In this document: in pieces, positions 57,437-64,000 of the stretch
How positions within the stretch are numbered: position 1 is the first letter of the stretch
How the letters are laid out: the number at the start of each line of letters is the position of its first letter
Source: Agrococcus beijingensis
Lineage (GTDB): Bacteria > Actinomycetota > Actinomycetes > Actinomycetales > Microbacteriaceae
Reading direction: 5' to 3'
DNA: 64,000 nucleotides
Assembly: GCF_030758955.1 (NCBI RefSeq)
Contig: NZ_CP132360.1
Location: 1,507,069-1,571,068 of the forward strand
Translations under genes and position numbers: made by a program
Notes under the pieces: generated by a model
Told to the model about the DNA's origin: nothing
Seen by the model: the letters and a program-made list of their open reading frames with translations, nothing else
The model's database searches: none

Positions 57437-58723
57437 TTGACCCCGTATCAGATCTTCGAGATCGTCTCGATGGCGCTCCTCGTCGCCGTCCTCATCTTCG
57501 ACCTGCTCATCGTCGTGAAGCGGCCGCACGTGCCCTCGATGAAGGAGGCGACCAGCTGGGTCGTGTTCTACGTCGCCCTCGCGCTGGTCTTCGCCGGCGT
57601 GCTGTGGTTCATGGGCGACGGCGTCAAGGCCGGCGAGTTCGTCACCGGCTGGCTGCTCGAGTACTCGCTGTCGATCGACAACCTCTTCGTCTTCATCATC
57701 ATCCTCAGCCGCTTCGCGGTGCCGAAGGAGATGCAGCAGCGCGTGCTGATGATCGGCATCCTGATCGCCATCGTGCTGCGCGGCATCTTCATCGTGCTCG
57801 GCGTGCAGCTGATCGAGTCGTTCTCGTGGCTCTTCTACTTCTTCGGCGCCTACCTCGTCTACGTCGCGTGGAAGCAGGCGTTCGGCGGCGAGGACGACTC
57901 GGGCGAGAAGGACAACCTCGTCGTGCGGATGCTGAAGAAGCGCGTCAACGTCACCGACCGCTGGAACGGCGGCAAGACCACCGTGCAGATCGAGGGCGTC
58001 AAGTACTTCACGCCGTTCCTCATGGTGATCCTGGCGCTCGGCACCACCGACCTGCTGTTCGCGATTGACTCCATCCCCGCGATCTTCTCGGTCACGACCG
58101 ACCCGTTCCTGGTCTTCGCGTGCAACATCTTCGCGCTGATGGGCCTGCGCCAGCTCTACTTCCTGCTCGGTGGCCTGCTCGACCGCCTCGTCTACCTGCA
58201 CTACGGCATCGCGGCGATCCTCGGCTTCATCGGCATCAAGCTCGTCTTCCACGCCATGGAGGTCAACGAGCTGCCGTTCCTCAACAACGGCGAGCCCATC
58301 ACCTGGGTGCCGCACATCGAGACCTGGCACTCGCTGGTCGTCATCCTCGCCTCGATGGTCATCGCCACGGTCGCCTCGCTCATCAAGCTGCGCATCGACG
58401 CGAAGACGACCGGCGACACGTCGCTGCACCTCGGCCCGTCCGAGGCAGAGCTGGGCGCCGACGGGCACTACCACATCGTCGACGCGACCGGGAAGACGTT
58501 CTACCGCCCGCTGCGGGTCGAGCACAACGAGACCGGCACGCTGAAGGTCATCGACGCCAAGGGCACCGAGGCGCCCGCGGCCGACTTCCACGAGGACGTG
58601 CTGCGCGAGGCCGCCCGCGAGGACATGGATCCCGAGGCGCTCGACGAGGTGCGCCGCCGCATCGCCAAGGGCGAGAACCTCGACGAGCGCGAGCTCGACG
58701 AGCGCGGCGACCGCAACGTCTGA
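57437..58723 (+). CDS. TerC family membrane protein (probable Mn2+ exporter)
   Basis: This 428-residue protein has about eight membrane segments. It shows the TerC motifs EYSLSIDNLFVFIIILSRF and GTTDLLFAIDSIPAIFSVTT, whose acidic residues bind metal, and a hydrophilic C-terminal tail of about 95 residues. The yybP-ykoY element upstream supports a manganese-efflux role. TTG 57437 is chosen for the GGAAGG 7 nt upstream; a GTG at 57386 lies inside the riboswitch and is unlikely. Confidence 0.9.
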   Translation: MTPYQIFEIVSMALLVAVLIFDLLIVVKRPHVPSMKEATSWVVFYVALALVFAGVLWFMGDGVKAGEFVTGWLLEYSLSIDNLFVFIIILSRFAVPKEMQQRVLMIGILIAIVLRGIFIVLGVQLIESFSWLFYFFGAYLVYVAWKQAFGGEDDSGEKDNLVVRMLKKRVNVTDRWNGGKTTVQIEGVKYFTPFLMVILALGTTDLLFAIDSIPAIFSVTTDPFLVFACNIFALMGLRQLYFLLGGLLDRLVYLHYGIAAILGFIGIKLVFHAMEVNELPFLNNGEPITWVPHIETWHSLVVILASMVIATVASLIKLRIDAKTTGDTSLHLGPSEAELGADGHYHIVDATGKTFYRPLRVEHNETGTLKVIDAKGTEAPAADFHEDVLREAAREDMDPEALDEVRRRIAKGENLDERELDERGDRNV

Positions 58724-58730
58724 TCGACGC

Positions 58731-59564
58731 ATGACCGGGGCGCCCGGCATCCTCGCGTGGCTCGTGCCGCGCGCGGTGCCGGGCGTCGAGGTCGTTGCGA
58801 CCGACGGCTACCGGCGCGCGCTGCCGGGACCGCGGGTCGCCGGCGCTTCGGTGCGGGGCGGCGTCGCCATCACCGCCGACGCCGACCTGGCGCGGCTGTT
58901 CGACCTGCCGGTGCCGGGCGCTGCCGGGCTCTCCGGGGCGGATGCGCGCCTGGCGGCAGACGAGCGGCTCACGTGGGCGGCGGCTCGGCACGCCGCTCCC
59001 CTGCTGGCGGCGGCGATCGCGGGTGCCCCCGCGCTCGCGCAGCCCGGCTGCGCCGACGCGCACGAGATGCTCGTGCGCGCGATCGTCGGCCAGCAGATCA
59101 CCGTCGCGGCCGCGACGCAGCAGCTGCGGCTGCTGGCGGCGCTCGGGGACGCACTGCCGGAGGCGCTCGTCGAGCCGGGGATCGAGCGCTGCTTCCCGTC
59201 GATGGCCCAGGTGGCGGAGGGCGGCGAGGTGCTGCGGGGCCCGGCCGCGAAGACCGCCGCCGTGCGACGGGCCGCCGAGGCGGTGGCGACGGGCGCGATC
59301 GAGGTGAGCCCCGCATCCGACCTCGTGACGATGCGCGAGCGGCTGCTCGAGCTCAAGGGGATCGGCCCGTGGACGGTCGGCTACCTGTCGCTGCGGATGG
59401 GCGACCCCGACGTGCTGCTGCTCGGCGATGTCGCCGTGCGGAAGGGCGCGCTGCGCCTCGGCATCACCGACCTGCCGGCGTTCGCCGCCGACTGCGCGGG
59501 GCACCGCTCGGCGCTCATGCTGCGCTGCTGGGCGGCCGCCGCGCCTGCCCCGGCTGCGGCCTGA
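58731..59564 (+). CDS. alkA: AlkA-type DNA-3-methyladenine glycosylase
   Basis: This 277-residue protein has an AlkA N-terminal domain (LAWLVPRAVPGVEVV) and an HhH-GPD core with LLELKGIGPWTVGYLSLR and LLGDVAVRKG, where the Asp is the catalytic residue. It removes alkylated bases and starts base-excision repair. It is not fused to an Ada domain. The 7-bp gap to the TerC gene suggests co-transcription. Confidence 0.88.
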   Translation: MTGAPGILAWLVPRAVPGVEVVATDGYRRALPGPRVAGASVRGGVAITADADLARLFDLPVPGAAGLSGADARLAADERLTWAAARHAAPLLAAAIAGAPALAQPGCADAHEMLVRAIVGQQITVAAATQQLRLLAALGDALPEALVEPGIERCFPSMAQVAEGGEVLRGPAAKTAAVRRAAEAVATGAIEVSPASDLVTMRERLLELKGIGPWTVGYLSLRMGDPDVLLLGDVAVRKGALRLGITDLPAFAADCAGHRSALMLRCWAAAAPAPAAA

Positions 59565-59567
59565 GGC

Positions 59568-60701
59568 TCACCGCCGCCGCGTCGCCGTGACCGTGAACTT
59601 GGCGTTGCGGCTCACCTGACGGGTCTCGCCGATCGCGTCGAGCTGCTGGCGGTAGCCGAGGTGGCTGTTCCAGACGCACCACAGCTCGCCGCCGCGCTCG
59701 AGCGCACGGCCGGCGTCGGCGATGAGCCGCTCAGCAGCGCCGGTGTGCACGGCGGCGCCGATGTGGAACGGCGGGTTGAGCATGATGAGGCCCGCCGAGC
59801 CGTCGGGCACGCCCTCGAGCCCGTCGGCCTGCCGCGCCTCGACGCGGTCGCCGACGCCGTTCGCGTCGGCCGTCGCGACGGTCGAGGCGACTGCGGCGGC
59901 TGAGGCGTCGGTCGCGAGCACCTGCACGTGCGGCCGGGCTTGCGCGAGCGCGACGGCCAGGACGCCCGTGCCGCAGGCCAGGTCGATCGCGTGCGACGCA
60001 TCCGGCATCTGGTCGAGGTGCTGCAGCAGCGTCTGCGCGCCGATGTCGATCGACGTGCCGGCGAACGCCTCGCCGTGCGCGACGACCGTCAGCGGGCGGC
60101 CGGCGATCTGGTGCGTGCGATTGCGCGGCCAGCTGAGGCCCGGGCGGCGGGGATCCTCGGCGTGCAGCACGCGCGACTTGCGCCACCCGAGGGTCGCGTG
60201 GACGCTGCGGAACGAGCGGCCGAGCAGGGCGTTCATGCTCATCGTCATGTGCTTGACGCGGCCGCCGGCGACCACCCGCACGTCGTCGGCCGCGTGCGTG
60301 GCGATCAGCTCGGCGATCTCGTCGAGCGCGTCGAGCGCGCGGGGCAGCTGCAGGAGCACGAGCGTCGCTTCTTCGACGAGGGATGCGTCGAGGCCGTGGT
60401 GCGCGTAGGTGCCGGTCGCGCCCAGCTCGGCCGTGCCCAGCTCGGCCGCGTTCGCGTCGAGCGCCCGCTCCCCCACGATGGAGTCCTGGTGCACGCGCAC
60501 CCGCTCGGCGCCGGCCTGCAGGGCGCCCAGCGTGAGCGCCCCGTGGCGGTCGCCGATCACGACCACCTCGGCCGGCATGCGGCGCTGCTTGACGGCCTCG
60601 TCGAGGATCAGGGCATCGGATGCGTCGTGGGCCTGGAGCGTCGGATCCTCGACGTCGGGCCTGCGGCGCAGGCGGGCGAAGAGGTCGTCGCGTTCGGTCA
60701 C
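59568..60701 (-). CDS. RsmC/RlmG-like class I methyltransferase
   Basis: This 377-residue protein has a divergent N-terminal half and a C-terminal SAM domain with DLACGTGVLAVALAQ and NPPFHIGAAVHTG, the motif of guanine-N2 rRNA methyltransferases. The rRNA target (16S or 23S) cannot be deduced. GTG 60701 is preferred, with AGAGG immediately upstream and a GAGGAT that could be a weak -10. Confidence 0.85.
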   Translation of the reverse strand: MTERDDLFARLRRRPDVEDPTLQAHDASDALILDEAVKQRRMPAEVVVIGDRHGALTLGALQAGAERVRVHQDSIVGERALDANAAELGTAELGATGTYAHHGLDASLVEEATLVLLQLPRALDALDEIAELIATHAADDVRVVAGGRVKHMTMSMNALLGRSFRSVHATLGWRKSRVLHAEDPRRPGLSWPRNRTHQIAGRPLTVVAHGEAFAGTSIDIGAQTLLQHLDQMPDASHAIDLACGTGVLAVALAQARPHVQVLATDASAAAVASTVATADANGVGDRVEARQADGLEGVPDGSAGLIMLNPPFHIGAAVHTGAAERLIADAGRALERGGELWCVWNSHLGYRQQLDAIGETRQVSRNAKFTVTATRRR

Positions 60702-60854
60702 CTCTCGATCCTCGCACCCTCGGCGGCCGTTGCCGACCGGCTGCCTTCCCACCCCTGGCGGGCGTGCAGCGGCGCCGCCGCTCGCCGGCCGTGACGTGCG
60801 AATCGCGCGGAACGTTGGGCTGTGCTCCGGAGGATGCGCATCTAGCGTGAGGCC

Positions 60855-61532
60855 ATGAGAACCATCGTCGCCGGCGGCATCGTGGCCGCGGCCGTCCTCC
60901 TGCTCGCCGGCTGCGCGTCGGCGAGCCCCGGAACGGGCTCCGCCGCGCCCGACGCGAGCGACGCGCCACCCGCACCCACCGCATCCGCCGGTCTCGACGT
61001 GCTGACCGGGCCCGAGCAGCGCGCGCGGCTCGCCGACCTGCCGATGCCGAGCGCCGCGGGCGAGGTGATCGCGATCGGCACGGCGCTGCAGAACCCCGAC
61101 GGCCCCGCGATGCTCTGCTACGTCGTCGCGACGTCGCTGCCGCCGCAGTGCGCCGGGCCGGAGCTGGTCGGCTGGGACTGGGCAGCGGTGCCCCACGAGG
61201 AGGCCTCGGGCGTGCGCTGGAGCGACGCCGCGGTCGCCCTGCGCGCGACCTACGACGCGACGGCGTTCGCGATCACGCCCCTCGAGGTGCTCGATCTGGC
61301 CGCGCTGAGCATGCCCCAGCGGCCCGCCCCCACCGGCGACCTCGACCAGGCGACGCAGACCGCGGTGCAGGAGGACCTCTGGTCGCTGCAGCGCCCCGAC
61401 GTGCTGGGCGGTGGCGGCGACGGCGCCGGCATCGCCATCATCGAGGTCGTCCACGACGACGGCTCGATGCAGGCGTTCCTCGACGACATCTACGGGCCGG
61501 GCGCCGTCGCCGTGGTGCCGTGGCTGCTGTGA
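60855..61532 (+). CDS. Lipoprotein of unknown function, copy 1 of a tandem pair
   Basis: This 225-residue lipoprotein has a signal with LLLAGCASAS, an Ala/Pro/Ser linker and a domain with MLCYVVATSLPPQCAGP, LVGWDWAAVPHEEASGVRW and DDGSMQAFLDDIYG. Two cysteines (in MLCYV and PPQCAG) may form a disulfide. It is paralogous to the next gene. ATG 60855 lies 6 nt after TAGCGT, so it is leaderless. Confidence 0.78.
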   Translation: MRTIVAGGIVAAAVLLLAGCASASPGTGSAAPDASDAPPAPTASAGLDVLTGPEQRARLADLPMPSAAGEVIAIGTALQNPDGPAMLCYVVATSLPPQCAGPELVGWDWAAVPHEEASGVRWSDAAVALRATYDATAFAITPLEVLDLAALSMPQRPAPTGDLDQATQTAVQEDLWSLQRPDVLGGGGDGAGIAIIEVVHDDGSMQAFLDDIYGPGAVAVVPWLL

Positions 61533-61543
61533 GGAGCCCCGTC

Positions 61544-62215
61544 ATGCATGCACCTATGCGTCGCCTGCTGCGCACCGCGCTGCTCGCGGTCGCCGCTTCG
61601 GCCCTCGTCGCCTGTGCGCAGACCGCGCCGGGCTCGCCGGTGTCGCCGGGCTCGAGCGGCTCGCCTGCAGCGCCTGCCGCTCCGATCGCCACCGGGCCGG
61701 AGGCGCAGGCCGCGCTCGCCGAGCTGCCCGCGCCGAGCGGGGTCGAGCCTGTGCTGGCGATCGCCACCGTGCTCGAGACGCCCGAGGGCGCGATCCTCTG
61801 CCTCGGCGCGGTCGCCGAGTCGGCGCCGCCGCAGTGCGGCGGGCCGCTGCTCGTCGGCTGGGACTGGGCGCCGTTCGAGCACCAGGAGACCGGCGGCGTG
61901 CGCTGGGTGCAGGGCGTCGCTGTCGAGGGCACCTACGACGCCGAGGCGCAGACGTTCACGCAGACCGGAGCGCCGATGAGCGCCGCCGCCATCACGATGC
62001 CGGCGATCGAGGTGCCGGCAGGCTCGCTCGACGACGCGACGATCGAGGCGGTGCTGGCCGACCTGGCGACGCTGCAGCGGGCGGATGTGCTCGGCAGCTG
62101 GAGCGAGCAGGGCACGGTGGTGCTCAACGTCATCGCCGACGACGGCTCGGTGCAGGACGCGGTCGACGCGATCTACGGCGAGGGCGTCGTCTTCGTCATC
62201 CCCGCGCTGCGGTAG
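61544..62215 (+). CDS. Lipoprotein of unknown function, copy 2 of a tandem pair
   Basis: This 223-residue lipoprotein has LVACAQTAPG as lipobox and a domain that matches its neighbour: ILCLGAVAESAPPQCGGP, LVGWDWAPFEHQETGGVRW and DDGSVQDAVDAIYGEG. The paired cysteines are kept. GAGGAG lies 7 nt before ATG 61544, which follows the first copy by 11 bp. The two genes are a tandem duplication. Confidence 0.78.
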   Translation: MHAPMRRLLRTALLAVAASALVACAQTAPGSPVSPGSSGSPAAPAAPIATGPEAQAALAELPAPSGVEPVLAIATVLETPEGAILCLGAVAESAPPQCGGPLLVGWDWAPFEHQETGGVRWVQGVAVEGTYDAEAQTFTQTGAPMSAAAITMPAIEVPAGSLDDATIEAVLADLATLQRADVLGSWSEQGTVVLNVIADDGSVQDAVDAIYGEGVVFVIPALR

Positions 62216-62253
62216 CCGGCGCTCCGGTAGCCCCGCGCTTCGCTCCGCGTTTC

Positions 62254-62347
62254 CGCACAACGCAAGCCCGCGCGGCCGATCGCGCGGCGCGGGCGGCCGC
62301 CCAGCCCAATCCGCCGCGGATCGCGGGCGACGGGCTTGCGTTGTGCG
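62254..62347. repeat. 94-bp element with perfect 17-bp terminal inverted repeats
   Basis: CGCACAACGCAAGCCCG (62254-62270) and CGGGCTTGCGTTGTGCG (62331-62347) are perfect complements flanking 60 bp that are themselves imperfectly palindromic. It lies between the convergent lipoprotein and smc genes. It could be a REP/MITE-like element or a structured terminator. Confidence 0.85.
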
Positions 62348-62350
62348 CTG

Positions 62351-62442
62351 AGCGCGGCGCGGCAGAGCGCGGCGCGGCAGAGCGACGCTCGGCGGCTGGC
62401 CGCGGGGCCGCGGGGCCGCGGGCCGCGGGGCCCGCGGGGCCG
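62351..62442. repeat. GC-rich simple repeats 3' of smc
   Basis: A 15-bp unit (AGCGCGGCGCGGCAG) occurs twice in tandem at 62351-62380, followed after a spacer by repeats of CGCGGGGC/CGCGGGCC up to the smc stop. Confidence 0.75.
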
Positions 62443-64000
62443 CTACGCCTCGACGGCGGCGCGCTCGCGCACCGTGCGCTGGCCGACGACGGCCGAGACG
62501 CCGTCCTGCCGCATCGAGACGCCGTAGAGCGCATCCGCGATCTCCATGGTGCGCTTCTGGTGCGTGATGATGATCAGCTGCGAGCTCTCGCGCAGCTGCT
62601 CGAACACCGTCAGCAGGCGGCCGAGGTTGGCGTCGTCGAGCGCCGCCTCGACCTCGTCCATGATGTAGAACGGGCTCGGCCGGGCCTTGAAGATCGCCAC
62701 CATCAGCGCCACCGCGGCCAGCGACCGCTCGCCGCCCGAGAGCAGCGAGATGCGGTCGATCTTCTTGCCCGCCGGGCGCACCGTCACCTCGACGCCCGTC
62801 TCGAGCATGTTGTCGGGATCGGTGAGCGTGAGCGCGCCCGAGCCGCCCGGGAAGAGGATCGGGAACACCTCGATGAACGCGGCCCGGGTGTCCTCGAACG
62901 CGGCCGCGAAGATCGTCTCCATCGTCACGTCGAGGTCGGCGATGATCTGCTCGAGGTCCTTGCGGGTCTTCGCGAGGTCGGCGAGCTGCTCGGTGAGGAA
63001 CGTGTGGCGCTGCTCGAGCGCCGCGAACTCCTCGAGCGCGAGCGGGTTGACGCGGCCGAGGCGCGACAGCTTGCCCTCGGCCTCCTTGAGCCGCGCCTGC
63101 TCGGCCTTGCGGTTCCAGTCGTCGGCGGGCGTGTACTCGGCGACCAGCACGGCCTCGTCGAGCCCCAGCTCGCTGCCGGCGCGCTCGAGCAGGTTGGAGA
63201 GGTGCAGACGCTGCTCGTACGCCTCCATCTCGGCGACGTGCACGTGCTCGGTGAGCTCCTGCAGCCGCTCGCGCAGCGTCGCCTCGTCGCGGCGCAGCCT
63301 GCCGAGCTCCTCGCTGCGGTCACGGCGGGCGGCCTCGCGCTCGGCCAGCACGCCGCGCGCCTCGGCCACCGAGCGCTCGGCGACGCCCAGCACGGGCGGG
63401 ATCGCCTCGAGCACGCGCGACGCCTGCTGGCGCTGCCGCTCGCGCAGCACGGCGCGGCGCGCGGCCTCCTCGGCCCGGGCCCGCTGCGCCTCGACATCGC
63501 GGGCGAGCGCATCGGCGCGGGCGAGCTCGGCGCGCACCCGTTCGCGGGCGGTCTCCAGCTCGATGCGCAGGTCGGTCTCGGCACCGCGGGCGGCCTCGAG
63601 CTCGGCCAGCATGCCGTCGCGCGCCGACGCGTCGAGCATCGGGCGCGGCTTGGCGTGGAAGCGCTCGAGCGCTTGCTTCGCGGCCTCGACCGCCAGCTGG
63701 GCGTCGCGGATGCCCGCCCGCGCCTCGCCGATCGCCGCCTCGGCGCGCTCGTGCTCGCCGGTCGCCGACTCGAGGCGTGCCCGGGCGCGCGATCGCTGCT
63801 CGCCGCGCGCCGCCGACGCCGCGTCGTGCGCGCGCAGCCGCTCGAGGGCCTCGGCCGCGGCGCGCTTGGCCTGCTGGTGCGCCTGGCGGGCGTCCTCGAG
63901 GGCGCCGGCCTCGCGCTCGATGGCGGTCGACAGCTCGTCGAGCCGCTCGGTCGCCGCGTCGCGCTCGGCGAGCAGCTCGAGCCGCGACTGGCTGTCGTCG
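62443..64000 (-). CDS. smc: Chromosome segregation protein SMC, C-terminal part only
   Basis: About 519 residues of the C-terminal half are present; the protein continues past the right edge. A long Ala/Arg/Glu-rich coiled coil leads to the head with the ABC signature LLSGGERSLAAVALMVAIF, Walker B FYIMDEVEAALDDANLGRLL and THQKRTM. The upstream motif GRVNPLALEEFAALEQRH marks the coil-head transition. SMC organises and separates chromosomes. Confidence 0.96.
   Translation of the reverse strand, partial: DDSQSRLELLAERDAATERLDELSTAIEREAGALEDARQAHQQAKRAAAEALERLRAHDAASAARGEQRSRARARLESATGEHERAEAAIGEARAGIRDAQLAVEAAKQALERFHAKPRPMLDASARDGMLAELEAARGAETDLRIELETARERVRAELARADALARDVEAQRARAEEAARRAVLRERQRQQASRVLEAIPPVLGVAERSVAEARGVLAEREAARRDRSEELGRLRRDEATLRERLQELTEHVHVAEMEAYEQRLHLSNLLERAGSELGLDEAVLVAEYTPADDWNRKAEQARLKEAEGKLSRLGRVNPLALEEFAALEQRHTFLTEQLADLAKTRKDLEQIIADLDVTMETIFAAAFEDTRAAFIEVFPILFPGGSGALTLTDPDNMLETGVEVTVRPAGKKIDRISLLSGGERSLAAVALMVAIFKARPSPFYIMDEVEAALDDANLGRLLTVFEQLRESSQLIIITHQKRTMEIADALYGVSMRQDGVSAVVGQRTVRERAAVEA

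Overview
The window is a contiguous, very GC-rich chromosomal stretch from an actinobacterium, most likely of the Microbacteriaceae type. The evidence is the gene complement (GlgE-type maltosyltransferase, LLM flavin oxidoreductase, DUF2469, tandem-GNAT protein), frequent GTG starts, 4-bp GTGA/ATGA overlaps, and many genes whose start codon lies 6-8 nt after a TAnnnT -10 element (leaderless mRNAs). The genus cannot be fixed from the sequence alone. No rRNA, tRNA, prophage, insertion sequence or CRISPR array was seen.

Layout. 1-12.8 kb: tRNA amidotransferase gatCA, a DUF218 protein, a LexA-boxed radical SAM gene, a vapBC pair, an AAA ATPase coupled to ligA, two small membrane proteins, mnmA, a glycosyltransferase and a cysteine desulfurase. 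12.8-21.8 kb: a glycogen/alpha-glucan block (glgX, glgP, glgE, glgB) arranged around two divergent promoters. 21.8-27.4 kb: a thioredoxin/TPR protein coupled to a large membrane protein with an internal lipobox, an AI-2E family permease, a small zinc-ribbon protein, a transglycosylase-like secreted protein and a DivIVA-domain protein. 27.4-44.7 kb: the conserved actinobacterial translation/envelope cluster, read on the minus strand (rpsP-khpA-rimM-trmD, rplS, lepB-rnhB, DUF2469, yraN-comM-dprA, metallophosphoesterase, xerC, rpsB-tsf, pyrH, frr, cdsA), interrupted by a plus-strand von Willebrand factor A membrane protein and an M23 peptidase. 44.8-49.7 kb: small metabolic genes flanking the most unusual element, 42 perfect tandem copies of a 20-bp unit followed by about ten degenerate 20-bp units in the opposite orientation, all between convergent genes. 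49.7-53.5 kb: an iron-siderophore ABC importer with a DtxR/IdeR-type iron box. 53.6-64 kb: ffh, a degenerate AMP-ligase-like protein, ftsY, a manganese (yybP-ykoY) riboswitch in front of a TerC family gene, an AlkA-type DNA glycosylase, an RsmC/RlmG-like methyltransferase, two tandem paralogous lipoproteins, a large inverted repeat, and the C-terminal half of smc.

Functional links. IscS-like desulfurase and MnmA belong to one tRNA 2-thiouridine pathway. GlgX, GlgP, GlgE and GlgB build, branch and degrade alpha-glucan. Ffh and FtsY are the targeting GTPases, and LepB processes the exported products. DprA, ComM, XerC, LigA, AlkA and SMC are DNA-maintenance proteins. Regulation visible in the sequence includes a perfect SOS box, an iron box, a Mn riboswitch with a plausible expression platform, a symmetric bidirectional leaderless promoter, and hairpin terminators after tsf and rplS.
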